A DNA stretch of 64,000 nucleotides from Paraburkholderia dioscoreae (GCF_902459535.1 NZ_LR699553.1:3348001-3412000), one strand, 5' to 3'; counted from the first letter of the stretch, positions 26,497-35,458 are shown. Made by a program: numbers and translations. The notes: a model not told the origin generated them from the sequence alone.

Positions 26497-27432
26497 TTAA
26501 CCGAGCTCGCTAACGAGTTCGGGCACGACCGTGAACAGATCGCCCACCAGACCATAATCGGCGACGCTGAAAATCGGCGCTTCCGCGTCCTTGTTGATTG
26601 CGACGATCACTTTGCTGTCTTTCATGCCGGCCAGATGCTGGATCGCACCCGAGATGCCGATCGCCACATACAGTTGCGGTGCGACGATCTTGCCGGTTTG
26701 TCCCACCTGATAGTCGTTCGGCACGAAGCCCGCATCGACGGCGGCACGCGATGCGCCCAGCGCCGCGTTCAGCTTGTCGGCCAGCGGTTCGAGAACCTTC
26801 GTGTAGTTCTCGCCGTTGCCCAGACCGCGGCCACCCGAGACGATGATCTTCGCCGACGTCAGTTCCGGACGATCCAGCTTCGTCACTTCACGGCTGACGA
26901 ACTGCGAGATACCGCTGTCCGCTGCCGCTTCGATTTTCTCCACCGATGCGCTGCCGCCTTCGGCCGCGACTGCGTCGAAGCCGGTGGAGCGCACCGTGAT
27001 GACCTTGATCGGGTCTTGAGATTGCACCGTTGCGATCGCATTGCCCGCGTAGATCGGGCGTTCAAACGTATCGGCGCTATCCACCGCCGTGATATCGCTG
27101 ATCTGCGCAACATCGAGCTTCGCGGCGATGCGCGGGGCGATGTTCTTGCCGTACGCCGTCGCCGGGGCGAGGATGTGCGTGTAGTCCTTTGCGATGTTCA
27201 GCACTGTCGCTTCGACGTTTTCCGCGAGGCCCGCTTCGAGTTGCGGCGCGTCGGCCAGCAGCACTTTGGTCACGCCGGCAATCTTCGCTGCGGCATCTGC
27301 TGCGGCTTGTGCGTTGTGACCGGCCACCAGCACGTGAATGTCACCGCCAATCTTCTGTGCCGCTGCGATCGTATTCAGCGTCGCGGCCTTGATCGACGCG
27401 TTGTCGTGTTCTGCTATTACCAGATTCGTCAT
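26497..27432 (-). CDS. etfA: Electron transfer flavoprotein, alpha subunit
   Basis: The FAD-binding half of ETF, which carries electrons from acyl-CoA dehydrogenases to ETF-ubiquinone oxidoreductase. The 311-aa product has the N-terminal adenine-nucleotide fold (MTNLVIAEHDN) and the C-terminal FAD domain with SGGRGLGNGENY near 203-214, VDAGFVPNDYQVGQTGK near 235-251, and LYVAIGISGAIQHLAGM. It begins 22 bp after etfB ends, so the two are co-transcribed. A short inverted repeat (ACGCCTT / AAGGCGT, 26471-26488) lies directly after the stop. Confidence 0.97.
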   Translation of the reverse strand: MTNLVIAEHDNASIKAATLNTIAAAQKIGGDIHVLVAGHNAQAAADAAAKIAGVTKVLLADAPQLEAGLAENVEATVLNIAKDYTHILAPATAYGKNIAPRIAAKLDVAQISDITAVDSADTFERPIYAGNAIATVQSQDPIKVITVRSTGFDAVAAEGGSASVEKIEAAADSGISQFVSREVTKLDRPELTSAKIIVSGGRGLGNGENYTKVLEPLADKLNAALGASRAAVDAGFVPNDYQVGQTGKIVAPQLYVAIGISGAIQHLAGMKDSKVIVAINKDAEAPIFSVADYGLVGDLFTVVPELVSELG

Positions 27433-27454
27433 TTCGTCCGTCTCCGCGTTTTAC

Positions 27455-28204
27455 TTAAAGCACCTTGGCTTCGGTCTTCAGCTTCTCGACCAGCGTCTTC
27501 ACATCCGGCACCTTCACACCAGCGGAGCGCCTGGGCGGCTCGACAACCTTCAGCGTCTTCAGGCGCGGCGTGACGTCAACGCCGAGATCTTCCGGCCTGA
27601 TCGTTTCCAGCGGCTTTTTCTTCGCCTTCATGATGTTCGGCAGCGTCACGTAGCGCGGCTCGTTCAGGCGCAGGTCGGTCGTGATCACTGCGGGCAGCGT
27701 CAGCGACAGCGTTTCAGCGCCGCCGTCCACTTCACGCGAAACCGTCGCCTTGCCGTCAGCCACGACAACCTTCGAGGCGAACGTCGCCTGCGGCAACCCG
27801 GCCAAAGCAGCCAGCATCTGACCGGTCTGGTTCGAATCGTCGTCGATAGCCTGCTTGCCGAGAATGACCAGCGAAGGCTCTTCCCTGTCCACCAGCGCCT
27901 TCAGCAGTTTGGCCACGGCCAGCGGTTGCAGTTCTTCGGAAGACTCGACCAGGATCGCGCGATCCGCGCCGATCGCCAGCGCCGTGCGCAGCGTTTCCTG
28001 CGACTGCGTGACGCCCGCCGACACGGCGATCACTTCGGTCGCCACACCCGCTTCCTTCAACCGCACCGCTTCTTCAACCGCGATTTCATCGAACGGATTC
28101 ATCGACATCTTCACGTTCGCGATGTCGACGCCCGTGCCGTCCGACTTCACCCGGACTTTCACGTTGTAATCGACTACTCTTTTGACTGGCACCAGGATTT
28201 TCAT
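27455..28204 (-). CDS. etfB: Electron transfer flavoprotein, beta subunit
   Basis: The AMP-binding subunit of ETF, 249 aa, usual length. MKILVPVKRVVDYNVKVRVK opens the protein, followed by NPFDEIAVEEAVRLKE and the signature ITTDLRLNEPRYVTLPNIMKAKKK near 178-200 (first 12 residues quoted are the diagnostic part). The start MKIL at 28204 is preferred over a Met two codons upstream because family sequences begin there. First gene of the etfB-etfA(-acyl-CoA dehydrogenase) unit. Confidence 0.97.
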   Translation of the reverse strand: MKILVPVKRVVDYNVKVRVKSDGTGVDIANVKMSMNPFDEIAVEEAVRLKEAGVATEVIAVSAGVTQSQETLRTALAIGADRAILVESSEELQPLAVAKLLKALVDREEPSLVILGKQAIDDDSNQTGQMLAALAGLPQATFASKVVVADGKATVSREVDGGAETLSLTLPAVITTDLRLNEPRYVTLPNIMKAKKKPLETIRPEDLGVDVTPRLKTLKVVEPPRRSAGVKVPDVKTLVEKLKTEAKVL

Positions 28205-28352
28205 GCACACGCTCCAAAGTTACGAATACGTCAACCCAACGAGCATTATAACGACTGCCCTCGCGGCAGCCCTGTCGCGGGCGCTTTAGCAGGAGGATAT
28301 CGCTCCTCAGCGGCGCGACGGCAATATCGAACGGTCGTTCTATTTTAATCTC

Positions 28353-28382
28353 GAAAAAACCCGGGAGACAACCCCGGGTTCC
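28353..28382 (-). terminator. Intrinsic terminator of the metNIQ operon
   Basis: On the minus strand AACCCGGG, a 7-base loop, CCCGGGTTTTTT. It lies about 60 bases downstream of the metQ stop; etfB transcription starts on the far side. Confidence 0.88.
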
Positions 28383-28441
28383 GACCTACGACTCTAATTT
28401 TGCATTGCCGTCTTGTCTTGCTTGTTCCGCAGGCCGTCGGC

Positions 28442-29239
28442 TCACCACGCGGTGATCACCGACCCGCCGAATTTGCTTTCAACAAACTGCTTCACTTCCG
28501 GCGAATGATACGCCGCGACCAGTTTGGCGACCCACGGCTTATTCCTGTCCGCCTCGCGGATCGCGATGACGTTCACATAAGGGCCCTTCGGATCTTCAAT
28601 TGCGATGGCGTCCTGCTTGGGTTTCAGACCCGCTTCCATCGCGAAGTTCGTATTGATCGCGGCAGCGTCCACATCGTTTAGCGAGCGCGGAATCTGCGCG
28701 GCGTCGAGTTCGACGATCTTCAGCTTCTTCGGGTTGTCGACAATGTCGAGCGGTGTCGCCTTCAGACCGGCATCGGCGCGCAGTTTCAGCAAGCCCTGCT
28801 TTTGCAGCAACAGGAGTGCGCGGCCGCCGTTGGTCGGATCGTTCGGCACCGCGATCTTCGCGCCCGGCTGCAACTCGGCGAGCAACTTCACTTTCTTCGA
28901 ATAGATGCCCATCGGGTACGTCACCGTATCCGCGACACGGACCAGCTTGTAGCCGCGGTCCTTCACCTGCGCCTGCAGATACGGGTCGTGCTGATAGCTG
29001 TTCGCGTCCAGATCGCCGCCGGCGAGCGCGGCGTTCGGCTGCACGTAGTCGGAGAATTCGACAATCTTGATGTTCAGGCCGTTTTTCGCCGCGACCGTCT
29101 TCACGACTTCCATGATCTGCGCATGCGGACCGCCGGTGACGCCGACCTTGATCGTGTCTTCAGCGTGAGCCACGCCGGTGGCGAACAGTGACGCGGCGCC
29201 GAATGCGGCGGCCAGTTTCAGAATGAGACGACGTTGCAT
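28442..29239 (-). CDS. metQ: MetQ-type methionine-binding protein (no lipobox cysteine)
   Basis: Substrate-binding protein of the MetNIQ D/L-methionine ABC importer. The mature part shows IKVGVTGGPHAQIMEVVK and NAALAGGDLDANSYQHDPYL, typical of MetQ/NlpA. Family members are normally lipoproteins with a Cys after the signal peptide, but this one has an AHAED signal-peptidase-I-type cleavage site and no cysteine anywhere, so it should be a soluble periplasmic protein. The start at 29239 (MQRRLIL) is favoured by GGGA about 9 bases upstream; a Met three codons earlier is possible. It follows metI by 34 bp. Confidence 0.93.
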   Translation of the reverse strand: MQRRLILKLAAAFGAASLFATGVAHAEDTIKVGVTGGPHAQIMEVVKTVAAKNGLNIKIVEFSDYVQPNAALAGGDLDANSYQHDPYLQAQVKDRGYKLVRVADTVTYPMGIYSKKVKLLAELQPGAKIAVPNDPTNGGRALLLLQKQGLLKLRADAGLKATPLDIVDNPKKLKIVELDAAQIPRSLNDVDAAAINTNFAMEAGLKPKQDAIAIEDPKGPYVNVIAIREADRNKPWVAKLVAAYHSPEVKQFVESKFGGSVITAW

Positions 29240-29273
29240 GTTGGACATTCCCGAATCTATCGATTTTGTTGTT

Positions 29274-29927
29274 TTACTTATGGCTCAAGCGACGCACGAG
29301 CCAATCCCCAAACGACTGCACCAGTTGCACGAAGACGATCAGAATCACCACGACCGTCAACATCACTTCCGGCAGGAAACGCTGATACCCGTAACGAATG
29401 CCGAGATCGCCGAGACCGCCGCCGCCGATCGCGCCGGCCATTGCCGAATAGCCGACCAGCGAGACGAAAGTGATCGTCAGGCCGGCGACCACGCCCGGCA
29501 GCGATTCCGGCAACAACACCTTGAAGACGATCTGGCTGGTGGTCGCGCCCATCGCCTGCGCGGCTTCGATCAGTCCGCGATCCACTTCGCGCAACGCGGT
29601 CTCGACCAGACGCGCGATGAACGGCGCGGCGGCGATCGTCAGCGGCACGACAGCGGCCGCCGTGCCGATCGACGAACCCACCACGAGGCGCGTGAACGGA
29701 ATCACGGCCACGAGCAGGATGATGAACGGCGTCGAACGAACCGCATTGACGACCACACCCATCACGCGATTCACCGCGATGTTCTGCAGCACGCCCTGGC
29801 GATCCGTCAGATACAGCAGCACACCGAGCGGCAAACCCACCAACGCGCCGACCAGTCCCGAAATGCCCACCATCACGAGCGTTTCCCAGAACGACTGGAC
29901 GAACATATCCAGCATTTCACTCAACAT
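29274..29927 (-). CDS. metI: Methionine ABC transporter permease
   Basis: The 217-aa inner-membrane permease, same length as E. coli MetI. It has five hydrophobic segments (about 17-42, 55-75, 80-100, 150-170, 185-205) and the ABC-contact loop with EAAQAMGATTSQIVFKVLLP near 135-155, the conserved EAA motif. The start MLSEMLDMF at 29927 overlaps the metN stop by 11 bp, which fits translational coupling and is preferred over a longer in-frame start. Confidence 0.96.
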   Translation of the reverse strand: MLSEMLDMFVQSFWETLVMVGISGLVGALVGLPLGVLLYLTDRQGVLQNIAVNRVMGVVVNAVRSTPFIILLVAVIPFTRLVVGSSIGTAAAVVPLTIAAAPFIARLVETALREVDRGLIEAAQAMGATTSQIVFKVLLPESLPGVVAGLTITFVSLVGYSAMAGAIGGGGLGDLGIRYGYQRFLPEVMLTVVVILIVFVQLVQSFGDWLVRRLSHK

Positions 29928-30951
29928 ACGAGAGTTCCTCCACCACCACACCCTGTTCACGCAGATACGTCAATGCCCGCGCCACGTTCGCCGGTTCGCC
30001 GCCCGCCAGCACCGCGAGCGAGCCGAAAGCCTGCCCCTGGATCTCGTCGATCTGGCCGTGCAGGATGTTGAAGTCGAGTTCGTAGCGGCGAATGGTTTCC
30101 GACAGGATCGGCTGATCGACGCCGGAGCCGGTGAACGCGAGCCGCAGCAAGTGGCCGCTGCCGGTCTTGAGTCGTTCTGCGACGCGCGCCTTCATGGCGG
30201 GTGGCAGTTCCTGCGCGATCACGTCGCCGATCAACGCGCGCGTGACTTCATGATGCGGTTGCAGGAACACGTCGATAACCTTGCCCTCTTCGACCACGCG
30301 GCCCGCATCCAGCACCGCGACGCGGTCGCAGACCTGCTTGATCACGTCCATCTGGTGCGTGATCAGCACGATCGTCAGGTTCAGTTCACGATTGATGCGC
30401 TTGAGCAGGTCGAGGATCGAGCGCGTGGTTTCGGGATCGAGCGCGGACGTCGCTTCGTCGGAGAGCAGCACTTTCGGCTTGCTCGCCAGCGCCCGTGCGA
30501 TACCGACGCGCTGCTTCTGGCCGCCGCTGATCTGCGCCGGATAGCGATCCTTCTGCGCCGTCAGGCCGACCAGTTCGAGCAGCGGCAGCACGTTCGCTTC
30601 GATTTCATCGCGCTTCATGCCGGCGAGTTCGAGCGGCAGCGCGACGTTCCCGTACACGGTGCGCGACGACAGCAGGTTGAAGTGCTGGAAGATCATGCCG
30701 ATCTCGCGACGCGCCTCGCGCAGTTGGGCTGCGGGCAGCGTCGTCAGATCGCGGCCGTTGACGACGATATTGCCTTCGCTCGGGCGCGTCAGCAGGTTGA
30801 TGGTGCGCACGAGCGTACTCTTGCCCGCGCCGCTGCGGCCGATGATGCCGAACACCTCGCCCGCCGGAATCGACAGATTGACGTTGTGCAGCGCCTCGAC
30901 CCAGCCCCGGGGCCCGGCGAACCGCTGGGAGATATTGCGTATTTCGATCAT
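29917..30951 (-). CDS. metN: Methionine ABC transporter ATP-binding protein
   Basis: ATPase of the MetNIQ importer, 344 aa, with Walker A GRSGAGKST at 38-46, the signature ISGGQKQR near 140-147, Walker B VLLSDEATSALDP, and a C-terminal regulatory NIL domain (about 270-340) that in E. coli binds methionine for trans-inhibition. First gene of metN-metI-metQ. No SD is visible before the ATG; a strong hairpin ends about 10 bases upstream, suggesting leader-level control. Confidence 0.96.
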   Translation of the reverse strand: MIEIRNISQRFAGPRGWVEALHNVNLSIPAGEVFGIIGRSGAGKSTLVRTINLLTRPSEGNIVVNGRDLTTLPAAQLREARREIGMIFQHFNLLSSRTVYGNVALPLELAGMKRDEIEANVLPLLELVGLTAQKDRYPAQISGGQKQRVGIARALASKPKVLLSDEATSALDPETTRSILDLLKRINRELNLTIVLITHQMDVIKQVCDRVAVLDAGRVVEEGKVIDVFLQPHHEVTRALIGDVIAQELPPAMKARVAERLKTGSGHLLRLAFTGSGVDQPILSETIRRYELDFNILHGQIDEIQGQAFGSLAVLAGGEPANVARALTYLREQGVVVEELSYVE

Positions 30952-30961
30952 GGGAAAACGA

Positions 30962-31014
30962 AACGGCGGCGACTGTCAGCGCGCGTCATGCGCTCGCGAC
31001 AAGCGGCCGCCGTT
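30962..31014 (-). promoter_or_regulatory. Hairpin leader upstream of metN
   Basis: A perfect 9-bp inverted repeat AACGGCGGC / GCCGCCGTT encloses about 35 bases, themselves GC-rich. On the minus strand it is followed by TTCGTTTTCCC and the metN ATG at 30951, a terminator-like T-rich tail and no SD. An attenuator or translational control element is inferred. No known SAM or SAH riboswitch core was recognised. Confidence 0.45.
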
Positions 31015-31196
31015 GCTTTTATTGGGATTTGAGCCGGCAATTCTACCGCAGCGCCGACATTCCCTTTAATAATCAATTACGATCTTTTCATAACCGGTTG
31101 GAATTAGAGGCCCGCCCGGTGCGAGATGCTCGCGCGCACGCCGGCACTACGACTATGATCGGGCGAACAAAATCAGCATCAGGATAATCGGCAGTC

Positions 31197-32102
31197 ATGG
31201 AGACGTCCCCAAGCAGCACTGTGCAGCCCGTCGCGGGCAAGCGAAACGCTGGCGAGCCGCTGCGCTCGTCGGTCACGGCCGGCGACGGCGTGGAATTGCC
31301 GCTATACCGCTGGCCGGCCGCCGCGCCGATGCGCGCCACCGTGGCGCTGATCCACGGGCTGGCCGAGCACGCCGGTCGATACGCGGCGCTGGCCGCGCGG
31401 CTGAACGCGGCCGGCATCGAACTGGTGGCGATCGATCTGCGCGGCCACGGCCGCGCGCCCGGCAAGCGGGCCTACGTGAAGCGCTTCGACGACTATCTGC
31501 TGGACGCGCAAGCCTTGCTCGACGCCGCGGCGCAAAGTTGCGCGCCGCTCTTCCTGATGGGCCACAGCATGGGCGGCGCCGTGGCCGCGCTCTACGCGAT
31601 CGAGCGCCTCGAAGCGAGCGGCCGGCGCCTGAACGGCCTGATCCTGTCGAGCCCGGCGCTGGCGCCCGGCCGCGACGTGCCGCGCTGGATGCTCAAGCTG
31701 AGCCAGGTGATCAGCCGTCTCTACCCCAGCTTCCCCGCGATGAAAATCGACGCCGCGCTGCTCTCGCGCCTTCAACCCGTAGTGAATGCCAATCGCAACG
31801 ACCCGCTCGTGCATCACGGCGCGATTCCCGCGCGCACCGGCGCGGAACTGTTGCTGGCAATGGCGCGTATCGAACGCGGCCGGGCGGGCTTGCGTGTACC
31901 GCTGCTGGTCTATCACGGCACCGCCGACAAGCTCACCGAACCCGAAGGCAGCCGCGACTTCGGCCAGCACGCAGGCTCACCGGACAAGACGCTCACCCTG
32001 CACGAGGGCAGCTATCACGAAACGATGAACGACATGGACCGCGATAGGGTGATTGGGGCGTTGATCGAGTGGATCGAAAAACGGCTGGTGGTTAGAGGCT
32101 GA
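31197..32102 (+). CDS. Alpha/beta hydrolase, monoacylglycerol lipase-like
   Basis: A 301-aa serine hydrolase (Hydrolase_4 / lysophospholipase type). The nucleophile elbow GHSMGG has Ser124, an oxyanion region LIHGLAEHAGRY lies near 50-61, and the acid/base residues are expected in YHGTADKLT and SYHETMND near the C-terminus. The cap region is typical of bacterial monoglyceride lipases. No signal peptide, so cytosolic. It sits between metN (divergent) and the crotonase gene (convergent). Substrate inferred. Confidence 0.88.
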   Translation: METSPSSTVQPVAGKRNAGEPLRSSVTAGDGVELPLYRWPAAAPMRATVALIHGLAEHAGRYAALAARLNAAGIELVAIDLRGHGRAPGKRAYVKRFDDYLLDAQALLDAAAQSCAPLFLMGHSMGGAVAALYAIERLEASGRRLNGLILSSPALAPGRDVPRWMLKLSQVISRLYPSFPAMKIDAALLSRLQPVVNANRNDPLVHHGAIPARTGAELLLAMARIERGRAGLRVPLLVYHGTADKLTEPEGSRDFGQHAGSPDKTLTLHEGSYHETMNDMDRDRVIGALIEWIEKRLVVRG

Positions 32103-32123
32103 ACCATGCCCTGAACGACGCCG

Positions 32124-32933
32124 CTAGCCCGCGTCACGTTTCCAGTCAGGCGGCCGTTTGTCGATGAACGCCTGCACGCCTTCGAGCGCCGACTCATCCA
32201 TCATGTTGCAGGCCATCGTCTGGCCGGCAAGCTGGTAAGCCGCTTCGATACCCATCTCCAACTGCCGATAGAAGAGGCCTTTGCCCGCGCTCACGGCTTC
32301 GACGGGTTTAGCGCAGATGCTGGCGGCGAGCCGCGTGAGTTCCGCGTCGAGCGCATCCGCGGGGACCACACGGTTCACGAGACCTTCCCGCTTCGCGCCC
32401 ACGGCATCGATGAAATCGCCGGTGAGCAGCATTTCGAGCGCCGCTTTACGCGACAGGTTACGCGACAGCGGCACCGAAGGCGTCGCGCAGAAAAGCCCGA
32501 GGTTGACGCCCGAAACGGCAAAACGCGCCGTATCGGCTGCGACCGCCAGATCGCACATCGCGACGAGCTGGCAACCGGCCGCCGTGGCAACGCCTTGCAC
32601 GCGCGCGATCACCGGTTGCGGCAAGCGCTGGATCGTCATCATGAGCTTCGTGCAGCGGGCGAACAGCGCCTGATAGTACGCGAGCGACGGCGCCGCGCGC
32701 ATTTCCTTCAGATCGTGTCCCGCGCAGAACGCCCGGCCCGCGCCGGCGATCACGACCACGCGCGCGTCCGACCGGCCGATCTCGCTCAATGCCGTCTGCA
32801 GCTCGTCGAGCAAGGCTTCGGAAAGCGCATTAAAGGCATCGGGCCGGTTCATCGTCAAACGCACGACGCCCGGCACACCGTACCCGCCGTGTTCGATCTC
32901 GACTAGTGAAGCGTTGCGCGCCTCGGCGTTCAT
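32124..32933 (-). CDS. Crotonase-fold protein lacking both catalytic glutamates (ECHDC3-like)
   Basis: A 269-aa member of the enoyl-CoA hydratase/isomerase superfamily. The oxyanion-hole regions AGRAFCAGHDLKEM (66-79) and GVATAAGCQL (114-123) are present. The two hydratase glutamates, equivalent to rat Glu144 and Glu164 (20 apart), are Gln122 and Gly142 here, so ordinary hydratase chemistry is unlikely. The pattern ATAAGCQLVAMCDLAVA resembles the ECHDC3 group. It lies 47 bp downstream of a histone-deacetylase-like gene on the same strand. Confidence 0.88.
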   Translation of the reverse strand: MNAEARNASLVEIEHGGYGVPGVVRLTMNRPDAFNALSEALLDELQTALSEIGRSDARVVVIAGAGRAFCAGHDLKEMRAAPSLAYYQALFARCTKLMMTIQRLPQPVIARVQGVATAAGCQLVAMCDLAVAADTARFAVSGVNLGLFCATPSVPLSRNLSRKAALEMLLTGDFIDAVGAKREGLVNRVVPADALDAELTRLAASICAKPVEAVSAGKGLFYRQLEMGIEAAYQLAGQTMACNMMDESALEGVQAFIDKRPPDWKRDAG

Positions 32934-32980
32934 GACTCACTCCTCGTTGCGTGGATGGCGAGCGCGCGCGGCGCGGCGGC

Positions 32981-33904
32981 TCAGATCCCGGCCAGCGAGC
33001 GCATGTGGGCGACCACGCTGCGCCCCAGCGCGGACAGGTTGTAGCCGCCTTCAAGACAACTGACGATCCGCCCGCGCGAATAGCGCTTCGCGATCTCGCG
33101 CATCTGATCGGTGATCCACGCGTAATCGTCTTCGACGAGGCCCATGTTGCCGAGATCGTCCTCGCGATGCGCGTCGAAGCCGGCCGAGATGAACAGCATC
33201 TCCGGCTTGAATTCATGCAGGCGCGGCAGCCACAGCATGTCCACCGCTTCGCGCACCGCCATGCCTTTCGAGCGCGCCGGCAGCGGCACGTTGCACATGT
33301 TGGGCGCCTGGTTGTCGGCGCCGGTGAACGGATAGAACGGATGCTGGAAGAAGCTGCACATCAGCACGCGCGAGTCGCCCGAGAACGCCGCTTCGGTACC
33401 GTTGCCGTGATGCACGTCGAAGTCGATGATCGCGACGCGTTCGAGTCCGTGCACTTCGAGCGCATGACGCGCGGCGATCGCGATATTGTTGAAAAAGCAG
33501 AAACCCATAGCGCGCGCCGGTTCGGCATGGTGGCCGGGCGGCCGCACGCTGCAGAACGCGTTGTCGTAACGGCCTTCGATCACCGCGTCGGTCGCGGCTA
33601 CCGCAGCACCCGCCGCGCGCAACGCGGCTTGCAAGGTGTGCGGGTTCATCGTCGTATCGGGATCGATTTCGGCCATGCCTTCAACCGGTGACCGGCTGCG
33701 GATGTAATCGACGTGGGCTTGCGTATGCACGCGCAGCAGCGCGGCTTCGTCGGCAAGCGGTGCCGACTCGCGCTCGATCAGCGAATCGATGCGGCTCGCG
33801 ATCAATTGGTCTTCGATTGCCTGCAGGCGCGCCGGGCATTCGGGATGCCATTGCCCCATATCGTGCAGCAGACAGTCGGCGTGGGAATAAAAGCCAGTTG
33901 CCAT
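32981..33904 (-). CDS. Histone deacetylase-family hydrolase
   Basis: A 307-aa arginase/deacetylase-fold zinc enzyme. Active-site segments are visible: VRPPGHHAEPARAMGFCFFN (about 120-139), DFDVHHGNGTE (about 158-168, with the zinc-binding Asp and His) and SAGFDAHREDDLG (about 245-257). Bacterial relatives deacetylate acetylpolyamines or other acetylated small molecules. The start at 33904 (MATGFYSHADC) matches the family; upstream in-frame residues are not supported. It is divergent from mltB and upstream of the crotonase gene, likely co-transcribed with it. Confidence 0.92.
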   Translation of the reverse strand: MATGFYSHADCLLHDMGQWHPECPARLQAIEDQLIASRIDSLIERESAPLADEAALLRVHTQAHVDYIRSRSPVEGMAEIDPDTTMNPHTLQAALRAAGAAVAATDAVIEGRYDNAFCSVRPPGHHAEPARAMGFCFFNNIAIAARHALEVHGLERVAIIDFDVHHGNGTEAAFSGDSRVLMCSFFQHPFYPFTGADNQAPNMCNVPLPARSKGMAVREAVDMLWLPRLHEFKPEMLFISAGFDAHREDDLGNMGLVEDDYAWITDQMREIAKRYSRGRIVSCLEGGYNLSALGRSVVAHMRSLAGI

Positions 33905-34115
33905 GATTCTTTTCTGCGGCGACGCGCCTTGTGGCGCGTGCGGCGTGTCTCCATCCAGGGGCGCGCGCCCTCGGCGCGCCAACATTCATCAAGTTACCAC
34001 ACGATGCGGCTGTGACGCGTCAGGCACAGTTTTGCGGAAGGCGTCGGGTATACTGCCCCGATCGGTTTTTCCCCGCCTTTCCCTTGACTCTTACGCACCG
34101 CGCCCTTTGCTCACT

Positions 34116-35345
34116 ATGACCGTCAAGCTTGCTCTGTCTGCACGAAACCGGCTACGTACCAGAACCCTCGCCGCCGCACTCTCCGTCGCATCGTGCATGT
34201 TCATGGCAACCAGTCCCGCGATCGCGCAAAGCGTCGGCAAAAAGCCACCGGTGCTGCTCGCGCAAAGCCAGCCGCAACCCGCTGTGCCGCAAGGGCAAAC
34301 GTTTGAAGAAGAGATCATTCCGCAGCGCTACGCGAACAATCCCAATGTCGACGCGTTCATCAACGACATGGCCGCGCGTTACGACTTCGACGAGGCCGCA
34401 CTGCATGCGCTCTTTGCCAGCGTGAGTTATTCGGCAACCGCGGTCAAGCTCGTAACGCCGTCGCCCTCGCCGGCGGTGAAGAACTGGCGCGTGTATCAGT
34501 CGCGCTTTCTCGACCAGGTCCGCATCAATGCCGGCGTGCGTTTCTGGCGTGCGAACCAGGCCACGCTGCAGCGCGCGTACGAGGAGTTCGGCGTGCCGCC
34601 GGAAGTGGTCGTCGGCATTATCGGCGTGGAGACGATCTATGGGCGCTTCATGGGCAACTTCCGTGTGCTCGACGCACTGACCACGCTCAGCTTCGATTAT
34701 CCGAACACCGCCAATCGCGCGGATCGCCAGGCAACCTTCCGCAAGAATCTCGAAGACTACCTGGTGTGGACTCGCGACTCGCAGATCGACCCGACCTCGG
34801 TGCTGGGTTCCTACACCGGCGCGATCGGTATTCCGCAGTTCCTGCCGAGCAGCATTGTGCAATACGCGGTGAGCTACGACGGCAACCGGCAGATCGACCT
34901 GCGCACGAGCCAGGCGGACGCGATTGGCAGCGTGGCGAACTATCTGCGTCAGAACGGTTGGGAAAATGGCCGGCCGGTGGTGTGGAAGATCGGCTCGGAC
35001 GCCGGCAGCCTGGGCGTCGCGCAAGCTGCCGCCGACGGTCAGCCGGAGCCGCACTGGCCGCTCGATCAATTGCTGCGCGCCGGACTACTGCTGAACGAAC
35101 CCGGCGTGGATATCGCGTCGGAAGCCGGCACGCCGGTGACGGTGGTGGATCTGCCTTCGCCGGGACGCGGCACCGAGTACGTGCTGGGCCTGAAGAATTT
35201 CTACGTGCTGACGCGCTATAACCGCAGCTTCTTTTATGCGCTCGCGGTCTATCAGTTGGGCCAGCGGGTCAAGGCGCAGATGGAAGCAAGCGACGCGGCA
35301 AACGCCGGCAACGGCGCGGCAGCGCCGGCTGGCACTTCGCAATAG
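34116..35345 (+). CDS. mltB: Lytic murein transglycosylase B
   Basis: Cleaves the MurNAc-GlcNAc bond to give 1,6-anhydro muropeptides. The 409-aa product has a signal peptide (TLAAALSVASCMFMATSPAIAQ, cleaved near residue 35), the catalytic Glu172 in GVETIYGRFMGNF, and TGAIGIPQFLPSS near 230-242, all typical of the MltB family. A Cys occurs in the signal region, but the cleavage pattern AIAQ favours signal peptidase I or a poor lipobox. The start at 34116 precedes the signal peptide directly. An intrinsic terminator follows. Confidence 0.95.
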   Translation: MTVKLALSARNRLRTRTLAAALSVASCMFMATSPAIAQSVGKKPPVLLAQSQPQPAVPQGQTFEEEIIPQRYANNPNVDAFINDMAARYDFDEAALHALFASVSYSATAVKLVTPSPSPAVKNWRVYQSRFLDQVRINAGVRFWRANQATLQRAYEEFGVPPEVVVGIIGVETIYGRFMGNFRVLDALTTLSFDYPNTANRADRQATFRKNLEDYLVWTRDSQIDPTSVLGSYTGAIGIPQFLPSSIVQYAVSYDGNRQIDLRTSQADAIGSVANYLRQNGWENGRPVVWKIGSDAGSLGVAQAAADGQPEPHWPLDQLLRAGLLLNEPGVDIASEAGTPVTVVDLPSPGRGTEYVLGLKNFYVLTRYNRSFFYALAVYQLGQRVKAQMEASDAANAGNGAAAPAGTSQ

Positions 35346-35394
35346 ACGGAACAGGCGGCAGCGGGTGCGGCGAGTTCGCCTCACGAGTAAATAT

Positions 35395-35428
35395 GAAAAA
35401 AGCGCCGGTTGTGAATCGGCGCTTTTTT
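35395..35428. terminator. Intrinsic terminator between mltB and cysM
   Basis: A6, GCGCCG, a 9-base loop, CGGCGC, T6. It lies between convergent genes and should act on both. Confidence 0.9.
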
Positions 35429-35458
35429 CATTGACGGGCTAGAAGCTCCGCGACGCAT

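Noticed and set aside
30952..31080. SAM riboswitch before metN.
   Set aside because: A terminator-like hairpin is present, but no conserved SAM-I, SAM-II or SAH core could be recognised by eye.
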